A stretch of 64,000 nt of DNA from Sciurus carolinensis (GCF_902686445.1 NC_062222.1:132315035-132379034); one strand, 5' to 3'; shown: positions 1 to 12,289, counted from the first letter of the stretch. The notes: generated by a model from the sequence alone, not told the origin. Numbers and translations: made by a program.

Positions 1-245
1 AGTCTCAGGGTTGGCCTCAGACTTTCACAACAACTTGTTCTTGCAAGAACCCGGGAGTCCCGTGAAGGCTACCTAACCCAAGGGCAGCTTCACTCATTAG
101 TGATTAGACCTAGCAACCCTGCCCTGGGTCCACCTCTTAAAAGTTCCATACAGCCTCCAAATACTACTGCCCTGGGAACCAAGCCTCCAACACATGAACA
201 TTGTAGGGGGACAAACAACATCCAGATCAGAGAACATGATAACAC
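1..245 (-). repeat. ERVL-MaLR-like LTR fragment, cut by window start
   Basis: The stretch resembles the reverse complement of the 5' part of a MaLR-type LTR. Phrases such as accaagcctccaacacatga followed by a GGGGGACA-like motif match the segment that also ends the copies near 8.6 kb and 50.7 kb. The LTR continues off the left edge or is truncated. No coding content. Subfamily not determined. Confidence 0.45.
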
Positions 246-369
246 AAATAGGGAGACCTTAGGTTCCAGCCCTCAGACTTAAGAAATCACCTTGATGTTA
301 TTTCCACCTTCTTATGTAAGTAAGTTTTCTATTCAGTTTGGTTCCAGTGATATGGCTCTTGGAAATCAG

Positions 370-560
370 GTTCCGATCCTCCTTGCCTCCATGTTGAAGA
401 TTAAACACTCGAGAACTGCCAAGGCAAGAGTAGAAAGCAATTTTATTTAATAGAGAGAGACAGAGATAGACTTTTCTGGAGAGAAGAGGACCCAGTGCAG
501 GGTGTCTGCTGGAAGGGGTGTCTCTTGCCACTTTATCCATCTTAGATTTCCTTTCCCTTT
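370..560 (-). repeat. possible ERV LTR, R/U5 end
   Basis: On the minus strand this reads as a retroviral-type LTR end: a pyrimidine-rich CTCTCTCTATTAAATAAA stretch containing a polyadenylation signal (TTTATT on plus near 441-446), followed by a U5-like segment. No second LTR or primer-binding site was recognised, so it would be a solo or partial LTR. Class I assignment is a guess from layout. Confidence 0.35.
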
Positions 561-584
561 CCCTACCTCCTCTTTCTACCCTGC

Positions 585-1018
585 TGTTTTAGTCAGCTGC
601 TGTGCTGCTGTGACTAAAAGCCATGATCCAAACAACTGTGAGAGGAGGAAAGTTTATATGAGGTTCATGGTTTCAGAGTTCTCTGTCCAGGGACAGCCAT
701 CTCCATTCCTCGGGGTTCAGATGAGGTAGAACATCACGGCAGAAGAGTGTGGAGGAGGAAAGCAACTCACTTGATGATCAGGAAGCAGAGAGAGAAAGAC
801 TTCACTTGCCAGATACAAAATATATACCCCAAAGGCCTGCCCCCAGTGACCCACCTCCTCCAGCCACTTCCTACCTGCCTCTAGTTACCATTCAGTTAAT
901 CCCATCAGCGGATTGATTCACAGATGGGGTTCAGGCAGTCACAACCCAATCGTTTTCCCTCTGAACTCTCTCACATTGCCTCACACCTGAACTTTTGGGG
1001 GACATGCACACCATAGCA
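585..1018 (-). repeat. ERVL-MaLR-like solo LTR
   Basis: It starts TG and ends CA on the plus strand (tgttttagtcagctgctgtg ... ccatagca). The reverse complement carries the family landmarks seen in the other copies here: GTGTCCCCC near the start, a GTGGGTCACTGGGGGC-like block, and GTCACAGCAGC...CTGACTAAAACA at the end. No convincing 5-bp flanking duplication was found. Confidence 0.65.
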
Positions 1019-3470
1019 CCTCCCTGTGTGTCCAAAGGCAGGGAAACAGTAGCCCAGGGTTACTCATTAGTGTGGGAGGAGCAATTGCCCAGAGGAAGTA
1101 GCAATCCATCCAGAGGGGGGATACCCTGGAGGTGTTAGCACCTCACTTCCTTTTCTTTGCTAATTGGCCCCCATCTTTCTGACTGGATCATTTCCTATCT
1201 ACGCTGACCACCTGTCCTTTGCCCCTGTCTCACCAGCACGTACATTTAAATAACATTCATGTAAATCATAAACATAATAAAGCAAACCTCATCTTCCTCC
1301 ACAGGATCCTCTGCTCTCTGCCTTATTGAAGCCACTTTCTGGCCTCTGGTCACTCGTGGTACGCTGGGGAGGGAATCAGTCCCAGGGTTCACTCTTTGCA
1401 CCTACTCCTTTTAGTGAGATCTTGGAATCTTTTGACTTTCTGTCCCTACCTATGAACACGAGACTTTCTGGGTTCTTCACAGAAGTTTGACTATGAAATA
1501 ATACTTAATCTTTTTCTCATGTCTGAGATCCATAGATCAGAAAATTCAAAGTCACATGCATCATAAATATCAATTAGGGAAAAGTGAAGGCATGACTTTC
1601 TAAGACAAATGAAGGTCGAGTTATAACTGCATGGTCATATTTAATACATAAGAAAATGAGGGGTGACAGAGAGCCCTGACATTGCAAGCTGAGGACCTAT
1701 GGGAGGAATAATTAGCTAGAGGGGCTTCAGCTTCACATGCTGATGCTTAAAATAGGAGGGCAGGAAACCTCCTCTGACTTTGACAGAAATGACAGTGAGT
1801 ATAGAGAAGCACATTGGAAAGAGGCCTGAACTAAACGTCAGAAGTGGTGGCTTCTGGTCTGAACTCTGTTAACAAGCCAGAAATTGCTAGGAAATCCACC
1901 CTCTTCTGTGCGCTCCAGGGTTCTTATATGTGAACTGGGTTTTGACCAGGTAAAGTTCAAGAAAATGAGGAATGTGAACATAAAAACTGAAAATGGGAAT
2001 GCCTAGTATTGCACGGTCCTCAACCCCAGAGGCTGGGGCTGCAAACGCCCCACACACTGTTTACCAAGGTCAGAGGAAGAACATGGAGGACTTCATGGAG
2101 GGGTTTGGGATATTCTATTTCTCACTCCTTTTCTGTGGTGGTGGGCCGGGATTCAGTGGAATGCCACCTCCTGCCTACACGCAGGTGAATATCTAGGGTG
2201 GGTTGCATGGCGTCTCTGTAGGTGGACTTCCTCAGATGTCTATGAGTCCCTCTGTTTAGGTCCTCACCTAAGACTGGAGATAAAGGTGGTGGCCAGCCTC
2301 CCTTCTCCATTTCCTTCATGATCACATTCTTTAGAGACCTCATCTAACCGCACATTTACCTAGGCCCTAATTAGCGTTTAACCCAGCACATGAGCACAGT
2401 AAGGAGTGTAGTAATAGGCGAGGGAGCTATCTTTAAAAAGTTCCAAAGGGCCTGAAAAATTAAAATCTTTACACATGAATGCGTTTTCACCAAACTAGAC
2501 AAAGCACTCTGGACTGGCCTCTTATGCTTTAGTGACCCAGAGAATAGGACCTTAGTTTCAACCTGTCACCATGCTTTGGGTCCGATTTGACAAGTTGTCG
2601 CATCTATTGGGGCTTTAATATTCCTTCCCATAACATAAAGGTCTTGCTTAGCAACAGATTACTCTTTAAAATCAGACACAAAATAACAATAGAACAAATA
2701 AAGTCTGTTTCTGGAGTTTTCCTCTAGACATCAGTGTGTACTGTCATACATTCAGGCCTGGAAAATGAAGGGTCTGTGATTTCCTGGAGAGAGGACAATG
2801 GAAAGTATGCCATCGATTCTTTTCCTGGCTTATGTGTCTCTTTCCTTGGCTGATTTTAATCTGAATCCCTTCCCTGTAATAAACTGTAATCCGGAAAATA
2901 TAAAAGCTTTCAGCAGAGTTTGAGTTTCTCTGTTGTAATTATGTAACCTGACAGCGGTTTGGGGAGCCACAGGGCCTGGAGATGGATGTCAGAAGTGAGA
3001 GTGGTCTTAGTGCACTCTGCTGCCTCTGAGTTTGCAGTTGACTAAAATTCTTGCAGAGCTTCACAGCTCCGCCATAGGGGACTTCTAAACTTTATTTAGA
3101 ACATAGCTTGGAGAACTCCATGCCTAAGGGCATTGTCAAAAACCATGGGGAGCTTGGTGGAGCACAATTAAGAGCAGGCTGTGAGCTTTAAGATCCAAGC
3201 AAAGGGGCACCCCAGCCAGAAGTGTAATAGAGAGAAGAAGACAGCCAAGAAGGACCTTTCTGGGCTTAGCGTCAACACTGAGCATCAGAAAGTCTGAACG
3301 TGAGTTCAGCTGCACTGAGTCAAGAAGAATCATTGAAAGGTGTGGGATAGACTCAAAAGCATCCCCAAGTTGCACAGACCCCTCTCAACATAGGAGAAAA
3401 GTCTCTCTGGCACAATGGACTCAGATACAATCTGTGACCAAATACTAACTGAATAAAAAGCTACACTGGC
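1019..3470. other. no recognised feature
   Basis: About 2.4 kb of mixed-composition sequence. I recognise no repeat family, exon or RNA gene. A short GCTTAGCAAC element near 2647, resembling half of an RFX X-box, is noted only as a possible regulatory word. The small ORFs here lack family resemblance. Confidence 0.4.
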
Positions 3471-3479
3471 CCAGGAAAG

Positions 3480-3964
3480 ACTCATTGGAACCCATGATAG
3501 AAAATAAAATCACACTCATTTCTGGGAGTCAGAAAGACGTGCAAATTTCCACTTGTCAGGAGTGATTACTGAAGAAAGCTCCAAGCTACTTACTATTAGA
3601 TAAGAGTAGATAGTAGAAGGTCAGGCAATCAGGATAATGGCCCCCAATTAAAGTCTTATTCAAATGCAAAGACTATGAGGCTTACCTGTTGGGAACATCA
3701 CAGCCAAAGATTTAGGTGAACCCAAATGGGAGTTAAGGAAGGATTAAAACTCAAATCTAAAGGCCACAGTCAACAACTTTAATACTTTTTCAATACATTC
3801 CATAGCCAAAAACTATACAAGCCCCTAAACTAGCACACCACATGGAGTCCTGTTATCAGGTCCCCTCCTGCAATGCAGGAGGTCTATCTTTTCTCTTGTC
3901 ACTCAAATAAATCCTATTCCATTTACTATTGCACTTCATTACTTTCTGTGGATTTTATTCTTCA
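3480..3964 (+). repeat. ERV-type solo LTR with polyadenylation hairpin
   Basis: The 3' half has the order expected of a retroviral LTR: a perfect 8-bp stem hairpin at 3864-3882, an AATAAA signal at 3906-3911, a T/C-rich U5-like stretch (ACTTTCTGTGGATTTTATTC) and a possible CA end at 3963-3964. No internal region or second LTR adjoins it. The left edge is uncertain. Class I (ERV1) is the best guess, but a decayed class II LTR is possible. Confidence 0.5.
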
Positions 3965-4639
3965 AATATGCAAAAACAAGGACCCAGAAGGAAGTTGGTG
4001 AAATGGGGAATCTAATTTCATTTCAAACTATGGTTTTACTACTACTTGACTACTTAATATGGAATAAAAATGTCAAACCCTGAACTTTGATATCAGTCTT
4101 GAAGGCCTGAAGACATCTAATTAATGCAAAGTGTAAAATCTAACTTTTTAAGTGGGAAAAAAACAACCCTTGACCAGCAAGTAGCTTATGCCATGAGTGA
4201 CCCCTCAGCATCCAGGATCAAATACAAAAACAAGAAAACAAACTGATCAGGGCCATCAGGGACTGCATTCTCTCAGAGAAATGGACTTTTCAGAATTAGT
4301 TCATTTATTTTACTAAACAAATAAACAGATGACCTGTATGGAAGAGAAATCAATATCTGGAGTGCTGAAATACCTAAGGTTTCTTCCAAATCGTGAGACA
4401 TGCAAGAAATAGGAGGGTGTGGTTAATAAGTTGGAAAGTGAACAAGCCAGCTAACAAGCAAAAAGACAACAGAAAGTAATAAAGACAACAGGAAGTGATA
4501 AATACAACAGGAAGCAATAAAGCTGCCTTTGAGGAGTCTAAGATGACTGGATTAGTAGGCAAACACTTCCAAACAACTACTATATACATATTCAAGGATT
4601 AAGGAAAACCATATTTAAATAATTAAGAGGATAGTTATT
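3965..4639. other. no recognised feature
   Basis: AT-rich sequence without a repeat family I can name. A short imprecise repeat of GACAACAGGAAGTGATAA / TACAACAGGAAGCAATAA type lies near 4465-4520, suggesting a small local tandem duplication. Confidence 0.35.
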
Positions 4640-5284
4640 AGAGTGTATTTAATTATGACTAAATGACTTTCAACATGATAGCCAAGACAATTCGACAGAG
4701 AAGATATTTTTAAAAAAGGTTGAATGTTTTCCTTTTTTCACACAGAAAAATTAGCAACAAGAAAGTGAAAGACAAATCATAAAATGGCAGAAAATATCTA
4801 TAAATCATATAACAGATGAAAGGTTTACACTAAGGACATATAAAATAAAGACTCTTACAACTCTATAATAAAAACAGTAAATGAATTACATGATAGGCAA
4901 ATTATTTGGATAGCCATTTCTCCAAACTACATTTACAAATGTTAAATAAGCACATGAAGTATATTTAACACATAATCACTAATCATTAGAAAAATTAAAA
5001 TACAAGTTATAATGAGATATAATTTCATAGCTACTAAGATATCAAAAGACAGACAAGAATTCATGAAGATGTGGACAAGCTGAAATTCCTATGCACTGCT
5101 GCTGCAAAGATAAAATTGTTCAACTGATTTGTAAGGTAGACTGGGTGTTTCTCAAACTGTTATATATAAAATCACATCAGATCCAGTAATTCTATCTCTA
5201 GGCATATACCCAATAAAAATGAAAGCGCATGTTCACATGAAAACTTGTATATGAATGTTCGTAGCAGCTTTATTGATTACGATC
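4640..5284 (+). repeat. decayed L1, 3' part of ORF2
   Basis: The sequence follows the well-known order of an old mammalian L1 ORF2 end: the equivalent of 'attagcaacaagaaagtg', 'gcaaattatttggatagcc', 'catttctccaaactacatttacaaatg', then 'attctatctctaggcatata' and 'cccaataaaaatgaaagcgc'. Heavily mutated with no open frame. It is interrupted by the CTTT microsatellite on its right. Confidence 0.7.
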
Positions 5285-5290
5285 TCTTTC

Positions 5291-5378
<88 letters not shown>

Positions 5379-5385
5379 TCCTTCC
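5285..5385 (+). repeat. (CTTT)n microsatellite
   Basis: About 25 nearly pure CTTT units, ending in a CCTTCCC-rich stretch. Length polymorphism is expected. All overlapping ORFs in this stretch are artefacts of the repeat (runs of Phe/Leu/Ser or Lys/Glu/Arg). Confidence 0.95.
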
Positions 5386-5538
5386 CACCCCCCTCCCTTC
5401 TTTCCACCATTTTTCCTCCATTTTGCTTTTTCTTTAATGTTCTCTTCCTCTTTCTTAAGATATCATTCAGTAAATAAGAAAATTCACATGCTCGGCTGAA
5501 GACAAGAGCGACAGAGAGAAGGTTATGCTGAACACACA

Positions 5539-5644
5539 ATGGGTGTACTTTTTTTTTTTTTTACGGTGCTGGGGATGAACCCAGGGCCTTGTGCATACAA
5601 GGCAAGCCTGAGCTATCTCCCCAGCCCTACCATGGGTGTACTTT
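5539..5644 (-). mobile_element. ID SINE with target-site duplication
   Basis: Reverse complement of a tRNA-Ala-derived ID element: a poly(T) at left (the A tail on the minus strand), then CGGTGCTGGGGATGAACCCA ... ctatctccccagccc. The 13-bp direct repeats ATGGGTGTACTTT at 5539-5551 and 5632-5644 flank it. The box A/B-like segments are recognisable but diverged. It is a retrotransposed copy, not a tRNA gene. Confidence 0.93.
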
Positions 5645-5761
5645 GTCCACCCATTCAAAGGCAGACTCTAGGATGTAACAGAGATAGTTAAAAATTTTAG
5701 GGGCAATTATTCATTTCTCTTAAGTGAGTGATGAGAGAATTCTTTTCTCATCTTCCTTTTG

Positions 5762-5797
<36 letters not shown>

Positions 5798-6453
5798 CAA
5801 TAATATATATGTTATACAATTTTATATATATATAATAATCATTGCTTATAAATGTAGTTCTGTTATCCTTTTGAGTTTTCTGTAAAAATATTTAATTTCA
5901 TTTAAAAAATTTTTTGACATAAATTAATATGTATCCACTAAGAAGAATCAAACAATAGATAATATCACCTATAAACCAATAAAGTGCCTAATCTTCAGGG
6001 TTGTCTGCCAATAAATTTAAGTACTTCAAAGCATGCAAGAGGACACTAAAGAACTATCAAAAAATATGATACAAATATAATTAGATTTATTAGGTGATTT
6101 CAATTTCAAAATGGTTTCAAGTGTCTTTTTGGCAAGAATTTGCCCCATGTAATATCAGGGTACCTTTGCTAAAGAAAGTTTCAGGAACTAACCCAAACTA
6201 CCCTGACAAGAAGCGGTGCCATGGGAGTGGAACATCAATGTAGACTCCTTAGTTATACCTGGTATCCTACTCATATTAGGTGAAGACATTCTAAAATTAT
6301 CTTAACTAAAAATTGGACTAACTAAAGTTTGACTTGACTATTTGCTGAAACAGAATATTAGGTTTATTCCAGAGTCTCTTTGGTCTAAAAAATATTATTT
6401 TAACATCAAAAAATAATACCTTCCCTAATTTCCCAAGATTTGTAGCTTATTTA
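5645..6453. other. AT-rich sequence with (AT)n at 5764-5794
   Basis: Contains a pure AT dinucleotide run of about 31 bp followed by diverged TA-rich sequence. Otherwise I see no gene or nameable repeat. Confidence 0.6.
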
Positions 6454-6838
6454 TGTTAGTCATTTTTTATGTTGCTATAGCAAAATACTTGAGATAATCA
6501 ACTTATAAGGAGAAAAGATTTATTTTGGCTCAACTTTTCATAGGTTTCAGAATATGGTTGATTGCCTTGCTTTTAGACCTATGGCAAGGCAGTGGATTAT
6601 GGCAGGAGCATGGGGTAGAGGAGGTTGTTCATCTCATAGCAGTTGGGAAGCAAAGAGAAAGAGGAAGAAGCCAGGATCCCAATATCCCCTTCAATGGCAT
6701 GTCCCAGTGACATCACAGATTTACACTACACTTTCCCTCTTATATGTGCCACTACCTCCCAATGGCACCACAGGCTGTCAACTAAGGCTTCAGCATCTGG
6801 GACTTCAGGGCACATTTGAACTTCAAATCATAATATTC
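6454..6838 (-). repeat. MaLR-like LTR, left copy of a two-LTR element
   Basis: On the plus strand it begins tgttagtca...gttgctatagcaaaatac, the reverse complement of the conserved MaLR 3' end. It continues through AGATTTATTTTGGCTC and the usual central blocks. A second related LTR in the same orientation lies at 8303-8635, so this is the 3' LTR of a minus-strand element. Confidence 0.65.
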
Positions 6839-8302
6839 TGACTCTGGTCCCAAAGACTCATTCTCATTTCAAAATGCAAAATGCATTTAGTCCACTTATA
6901 AGAATCTCCAAAGTCTTCTCAATATCAGTATTTCTTGAAATTCCAAATCCAAAATTTTCTCTGAAAATTAAGGCAACTCAGCTATGAGCCCTTGTTAAAA
7001 GCAGAACTGAAATTACATACTTCTATGATACAATGACACAAGGTAAGTATTCCCATTCCAAAAGAAAGGAATGAGAAAATTATAAGGAACAATTGGACCA
7101 AAGCAAGACTGAGACTCAGTAGGACAAACATCAATCCTATCGCTCCATGTCTGGCATCCCAGGAACAAGGTGGTATGTTACAACCTCTGAGGGCTTGGGT
7201 AACTCGTCCCCTGTGGCCTTGCTGGATGCAATCCACATAGCTACTTTCTTAGGTTGACTCTTCTCATTGCCCAGAGCTTCCCTCAGCAGGTCTCCACATT
7301 CCTGGCGTCTCTAGCCTTGGCTGTACCCTGAAGAGTTCATGCTTTATCTTGTCAAGGGATGCTTACAGGGATACTAACACTGCCAAACGCTGATGGATTT
7401 ACAAGGTATTCCTTTGAAATCTCATTGGAAACCTCCATGACTTTATAAGTCTCACATTCTGCTTGTCAGAAACATCAGCATCATGTAGATGATTTGCTGC
7501 CAGCATGAACTGTGCTGTGTCTCCACTGAGCCAAGGTTGCAGTGGCATCTGAGTGCCTTGATGCCTGAATATGGGGAGCAATTCCTAGGCAGTCTTATAA
7601 AAGCAAGGTACCTTGGAGTCCTTTTCTCAAAGCAATGCATTTTTAAAAGAATTTACAATTTTACACCCTTGATTCTTGGATTGATGTGTTCTTGCTGATT
7701 ATCCAAATGCCCTCAAGGATTTTTTCCTTCTGTTCAGATGTAAAGTATTTGTCTCCTTTTTTAACAGTGTCAATCTCTTTAGCAACCACACCTTCCTCAC
7801 CAGTGCCTTTAGACATGCTCCTTTTATGGACATACTGCAAGTTTTAAGAATCCAATTCTCACTGTAAATCTGGCTAAAAATCTCCAGAACTACCTAATAC
7901 CTGAATGCCTGAATGTTTTGCTTCCTCAAAATTTCCTGCATCAGATAAGTTAGTCTATCAATCTAAAATTGCCTCACACAAAGTCTCAGGGTATGGACAA
8001 AATGTAAGCATATTTGCCAGAATATAACATGCTTGGACTCTAGTTCAATTTCCCATAGAATCCTCATTCTCATCTGAAACCTCAATGACACAGTCTTTAC
8101 TGTCTCCATTTCTAGCAGCATTCTTTTCTTCTCAGCCCTCACCAGAATCACCCATTACATTCCACTTACAGTATTCTTGGCTTTCAGTAACCTACATTTT
8201 CAAACTTTCCAAATTACTCGCAGAAATCAATTACAAAGGCTTCTGAATCACAACATCATGTGGTCCCAGCAGCAATCTCACTTTTCATTATACATTTTCC
8301 TC
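6839..8302 (-). mobile_element. MaLR-like internal region, noncoding
   Basis: About 1.46 kb between two similarly oriented LTRs. MaLR elements (MST/MLT/THE1 type) carry a short noncoding internal sequence of this size. Fragments such as CTTGCTGGATGCAATCCACA and GCCTTGGCTGTACCC are consistent with such internals. No gag, pol or env frame is visible. Assignment rests mainly on the flanking LTRs. Confidence 0.5.
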
Positions 8303-8635
8303 TGTTAGTTCGTCTTTGTGACAAAACACCTCAACTTATAAGGAAGAAAGGTTTATGTCAGCTCATAGGATCAGAGGTTGCAGTTCACGGCCACTTGGTT
8401 CCATTGCTCTGGCCTGTGGCAGTTCAGCACCTCATGGCAGGAGAGCATGACTGAGGAGCTTTGTTCACCTCATGATGGCCAGGAAGGAAAAAGAGAGAGA
8501 AGATTACTGCAATCCCAATATCCCAATCTAATTTACTTCCATTAGACCCTAACTCTTGAAGGTTCTACCACATCCTATTAGTGCTACAGGCTAGGCACAA
8601 AGGCTGTGGGGGACATGTAAGATCCCCTAGCATAT
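8303..8635 (-). repeat. MaLR-like LTR, right copy of a two-LTR element
   Basis: It begins tgttagttcgtctttgtgac...cttataaggaagaaaggttt, matching the left copy after its own start, and ends near gggggacatgtaagatcccc. Same orientation as 6454-6838. It would be the 5' LTR of a minus-strand element. Divergence between the two copies indicates an old insertion. Confidence 0.6.
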
Positions 8636-9455
8636 GGTTTTAGTCATTCCTCTCTAGACTAAAATCCTTATATTTGGTAATTTCACTGTCACTGAATTAC
8701 AGTTGATAGCATGGGAAGCAAATGGTCCAGGGCTGACAGATAATCATGATCAGGAGAAAAGTCTTCCAGCCTGGGGCACTGGGTACTGCTATAGCTACCT
8801 GGTTTTGACACTTGGGGATAGTTTAGACACACTGTCAACTCCCAGGTTGTAGGACCACAGTATACTCTGCTGTTCTCATCAGACCAAGGCAGCACTCTTA
8901 AGTCAGGCCCCTGGGTTGAGGATAGTTGCTTTCCTTTTTAATGCACATAGCCTATTTTCTGAAGGGATTCAGATGAATACCATGTGTGAGGCATTTCCAA
9001 ACTTTTTGTTTACAGAAGAAAATGAGCAGCTTGGAAGTAGGATTATGTATGTGCAATGAGTCCCAGGTGTCGGAAACACTTATGCAACCTATAAAACTCC
9101 CTGATGAGGCCTCTTCCCTTAGCTTCACAGATAGTTCACTTTGTGTTTACGCAAATGAGAAAACAAATCAGTAGTTAACATGAACACCGCTGTGCTAACA
9201 CATTAACTTTCACTTTATAACCAGATGATGTCAATGAGCGCAGGTTCCCCCAGTGGGGACTCTGCCAGTCAAGGGAGTGTGCAGAATGTCCCCCTCCTGC
9301 TGGGATGGCAAAAATAGATCCATCTTTGTCAAAACAAATCAACAGAAAGTGGAGTGACTTTGTGCAGAGTTGGTTGCAACACATTACATGAGCACAGATG
9401 TCTGGATTTAGAGTTAGGTGACAAAGGTCCCAGATTTACCCTAGCCCCAGCTATC
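8636..9455. other. no recognised feature
   Basis: Mixed-composition sequence. Small ORFs are present on both strands but none resembles a known protein, and no repeat family was recognised. Confidence 0.4.
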
Positions 9456-9903
9456 AATGTCCTAGGGTTACTATAACAAATTACCCACAGTGGGGTGACT
9501 TTTAAAAACCAGAAGCTTATTATCTCATGGTATAAGAGGACAAATGTCTAAAATCAAGCAGTGTTGGTCCTTTCTGGAGGCGCAGAGGAAACCCTCCCAT
9601 ATCTCCCTCCTAATTCCTGATGGGTACCACCTCTCAGGCCTTTTCTGACTCTGTGGCAACATAGTTTTAATCTCTGCTTTTCCTTACCCTTCTCCATATT
9701 CCTTTTGTTTGTGTCTCTGTCCAAATTCCTCTGCTTTTGTAAGGATACCAATCATTGAATGAGGACCTACCTGAATCCAATTTGACCTCATTCTGAGCTG
9801 ATTACATGTGCAGAGATCCTATTTCAAGATAAGATCCCCATTCACAGGTTCAGGGGTCAGGATTTCAACATAGATTTCTGATGGTCATGATTCAGCCTGC
9901 AAT
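9456..9903 (-). repeat. MLT1 LTR
   Basis: Follows the reverse complement of MLT1 closely: GTTACTATAACAAATTACC, then a GAAGCTTATTATCTCA block, a TCTGTGTC-type pyrimidine block, TTGTAAGGATACCAATCATT, 'gattacatgtgcagagatcc', 'gataagatccccattcacag' and a terminal 'gattcagcctgcaa'. Solo LTR, strongly diverged. Confidence 0.8.
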
Positions 9904-10494
9904 CTGTTTGTGTTAGAATCTGACTGAACTGGGCATATTTGGGAGCTGGGGAAGGGGGGATTCAGGTACTTCTGTCTTGTGGAGGTACCATGGAGGGGTA
10001 GTGGTTGAGGTGGGGAGAAAGCACTTGGGTTCTGCTGGGAAGATGGCACTTGTCTGCAGAACACTGACCCCAGGTTGGGTTTTTACTCAAATGTATATTA
10101 AATTTCACCATGAGGCAAATGCTGTGGAGCACACTGGTGACATAGTAGTGGACAAAATACACATGCTTTCTGTCCTTGAGTGGTAGAGGAGGAGAGAGGT
10201 TGATCTCATGATGCACAACATGGAGTCTGTTACAGAGGGAATCCCTGGGCCATGTCTCCTCAGGCTCATCACTGAGGTCTAGGGACAGTGAGTAGGAGTG
10301 GAATTAGAATCAGTGACGGGCTCACAGGCAGCTTGTGAAACATTGGCAGCAAAAATCAGTAATTCTCTAGGTCACAAATGGTCAGGTCTGTATTTCTACA
10401 CTAGAGACCAAAACACAATAAAACTCATTCTTGCTTATTCTTTCTGTGACCCTGAGACTCTGGCCAAGTAGCATTTGTTCTGGCAGAAAAGAGT
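9904..10494. other. unique sequence with a possible L2-like fragment
   Basis: Around 10085-10200 the wording resembles the ancient repeat segment 'tgccaggcactg...gatacagcagtgaac...ccctgcccttgtggag' (here 'aaatgctgtggagcacactg', 'gtggacaaaatacacatgct', 'tgtccttgagtgg'). The rest is unassigned. Confidence 0.35.
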
Positions 10495-10892
10495 GCTGTA
10501 TTACTTTCCTATTGTTGCTGTGACAAGCTGTCACAAAGAGTGGCTTAAAGCCACTGAAATATATTACCTCAAAGTTTTGGAAATCAGAAGTCTGAAAAGG
10601 TTTTACAGGGCAGATCAAGGGTTGGTGGAACTGCCTCTTCTGGATGCAACAGGGAGAATCTAGTCACTGACTTCTAGGGCTGCCTGGGTTCTTCACTTGG
10701 ACCTCTGCTTCCATTGCATGGCTGCTTCTCTGAGTCTTCTGCCTCTTTTTCCACTTACAAGGATTCCTTTTGTTACCTTGTACCCATCCAGGGAGGCCAG
10801 GAGAATATCCCCACCTCAATATTCACCATTACATCTGCAAAGTCCCTTTTCCCTGAAAGGTAACATATCCACAGGTGTAGGGATCAGCACAT
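10495..10892 (-). repeat. MLT1 LTR, second copy
   Basis: Reverse complement of MLT1-type sequence: TTCCTATTGTTGCTGTGACA at left, AAGTTTTGGAAATCAGAAGT, then GGATTCCTTTTGTTACCTTG, TTACATCTGCAAAGTCCCTT and 'acatatccacagg' near the right. Independent of the copy at 9456, judging by different internal deletions. Confidence 0.72.
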
Positions 10893-11179
10893 GAACACTG
10901 ATCAGGAACACCCTCAGATCTTATCATCAGAGCCCTGGGTTTCAGAAACTGTAGTGGAACAAATTGCCAAGATCAGCCGCTATGTAGTCAGGAAGAGTGC
11001 AGACACTGACCCTGCAGTTTACTCCAGGAAGACCCTCAGTATTCAGGTCAATTTTTGTCTACACACAAATAGTTCATGCGAGTGTTGTGCATGTGTATGA
11101 ATGTGAATGCTTGAGATGAGAGGCCCCTTCATTTTTATCCACTCCCTTCATCAATATTTAATTCCAGGGTAGAGCAGTG

Positions 11180-11680
11180 GTTTTGTTCCTGCCTATATAA
11201 CCTATGCCCAGTTCAAATATAATTTTACCAAAATGCCTGATATATATACAATGTATAAAAATAAATTATGCATATCATATATTTAGCATATTGATATGTT
11301 TACATCCATGTATGTATTACATATTCATAATTAATAATGTTCTCCATAAACCTCTATCAAGGATATATTCTATAAATATGTATAGTATGAACATTATTAT
11401 GTTCATACTAATATAAAATCTATTATTTGTATATATCTCTAAAATGTTTCATTTTAACTATATCAAATGTATATATAATGTGTATATATATATATATACA
11501 CACAAAGAAATGTGGATAGTATACATTTAATATACTATGAATATATTATGCTATATAAGATGAGTTAATATATTTAAATCTATACGAAATGGAAGCTAAA
11601 AACTCATGTAATATATATATATATATATACAAATGTATATATGTAGTATATATACATACATTTCAAATATACTTTTCCTT
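11180..11680. repeat. AT-rich low-complexity block with TA runs
   Basis: Dominated by A and T with TA dinucleotide runs near 11480-11505 and 11607-11662. It contains a perfect 12-bp inverted repeat with a 4-nt loop at 11383-11410. No gene. The local ORF of about 70 codons reflects composition only. Confidence 0.85.
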
Positions 11681-12289
11681 TTATCATTTTGTAGTTCTTG
11701 GAAACTTATTATTTATTTACTTGTTCCACCAAATTTCATTAAATAGATATTAACATAAAAAGCTCAAATGTTATAATTATAGAACAAACTGAAAATTTTC
11801 AGGAAGAGACAATATGCATCGAACAATTGGTTTATATTTTATAACTGTAAAGCCCTTTCTCCAAGTGCATGAGAGAGTTAAGTTACCATTCTCCCTTTGA
11901 CACAGGAAATGTATAGACTGGGACTCTCAGTCTGACTACGTGTCCCAATAGACACTCAATAGACTGACTTTCTAGGAGCAGCCAGCACAGGTCAGAATGT
12001 GAGCTGAATTCTAGGCTTTCCAATTCACCCAACTTGGTCACTTACTAGTCACTCTAACGTTGGCACATTGTGCCATTGTAAGTGCAGGGAATGAAAATAG
12101 CTCATTACAGAACTGGGAAGAGGTAAGGTCACAAAATGAGCTATAATACATACGAGATTTGGTCACTAGTAAGACATTATGGAAGTTTGTCAGATTGCCA
12201 CAGAGTTTATATTATGCATGTTAAATAGAGTGGAAGAATCTATTTCCTCCTTAGGGTTCAGACAAGGTTAGTGTCAAAGTATTAAGGAG
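11681..12289. other. no recognised feature
   Basis: AT-leaning sequence without a recognised repeat, exon or RNA gene. Confidence 0.4.

Noticed and set aside
5233..5539. Several ORFs of 60-89 codons rich in Phe/Leu/Ser or Lys/Glu/Arg
   Set aside because: They are translations of the (CTTT)n microsatellite and its flanks.
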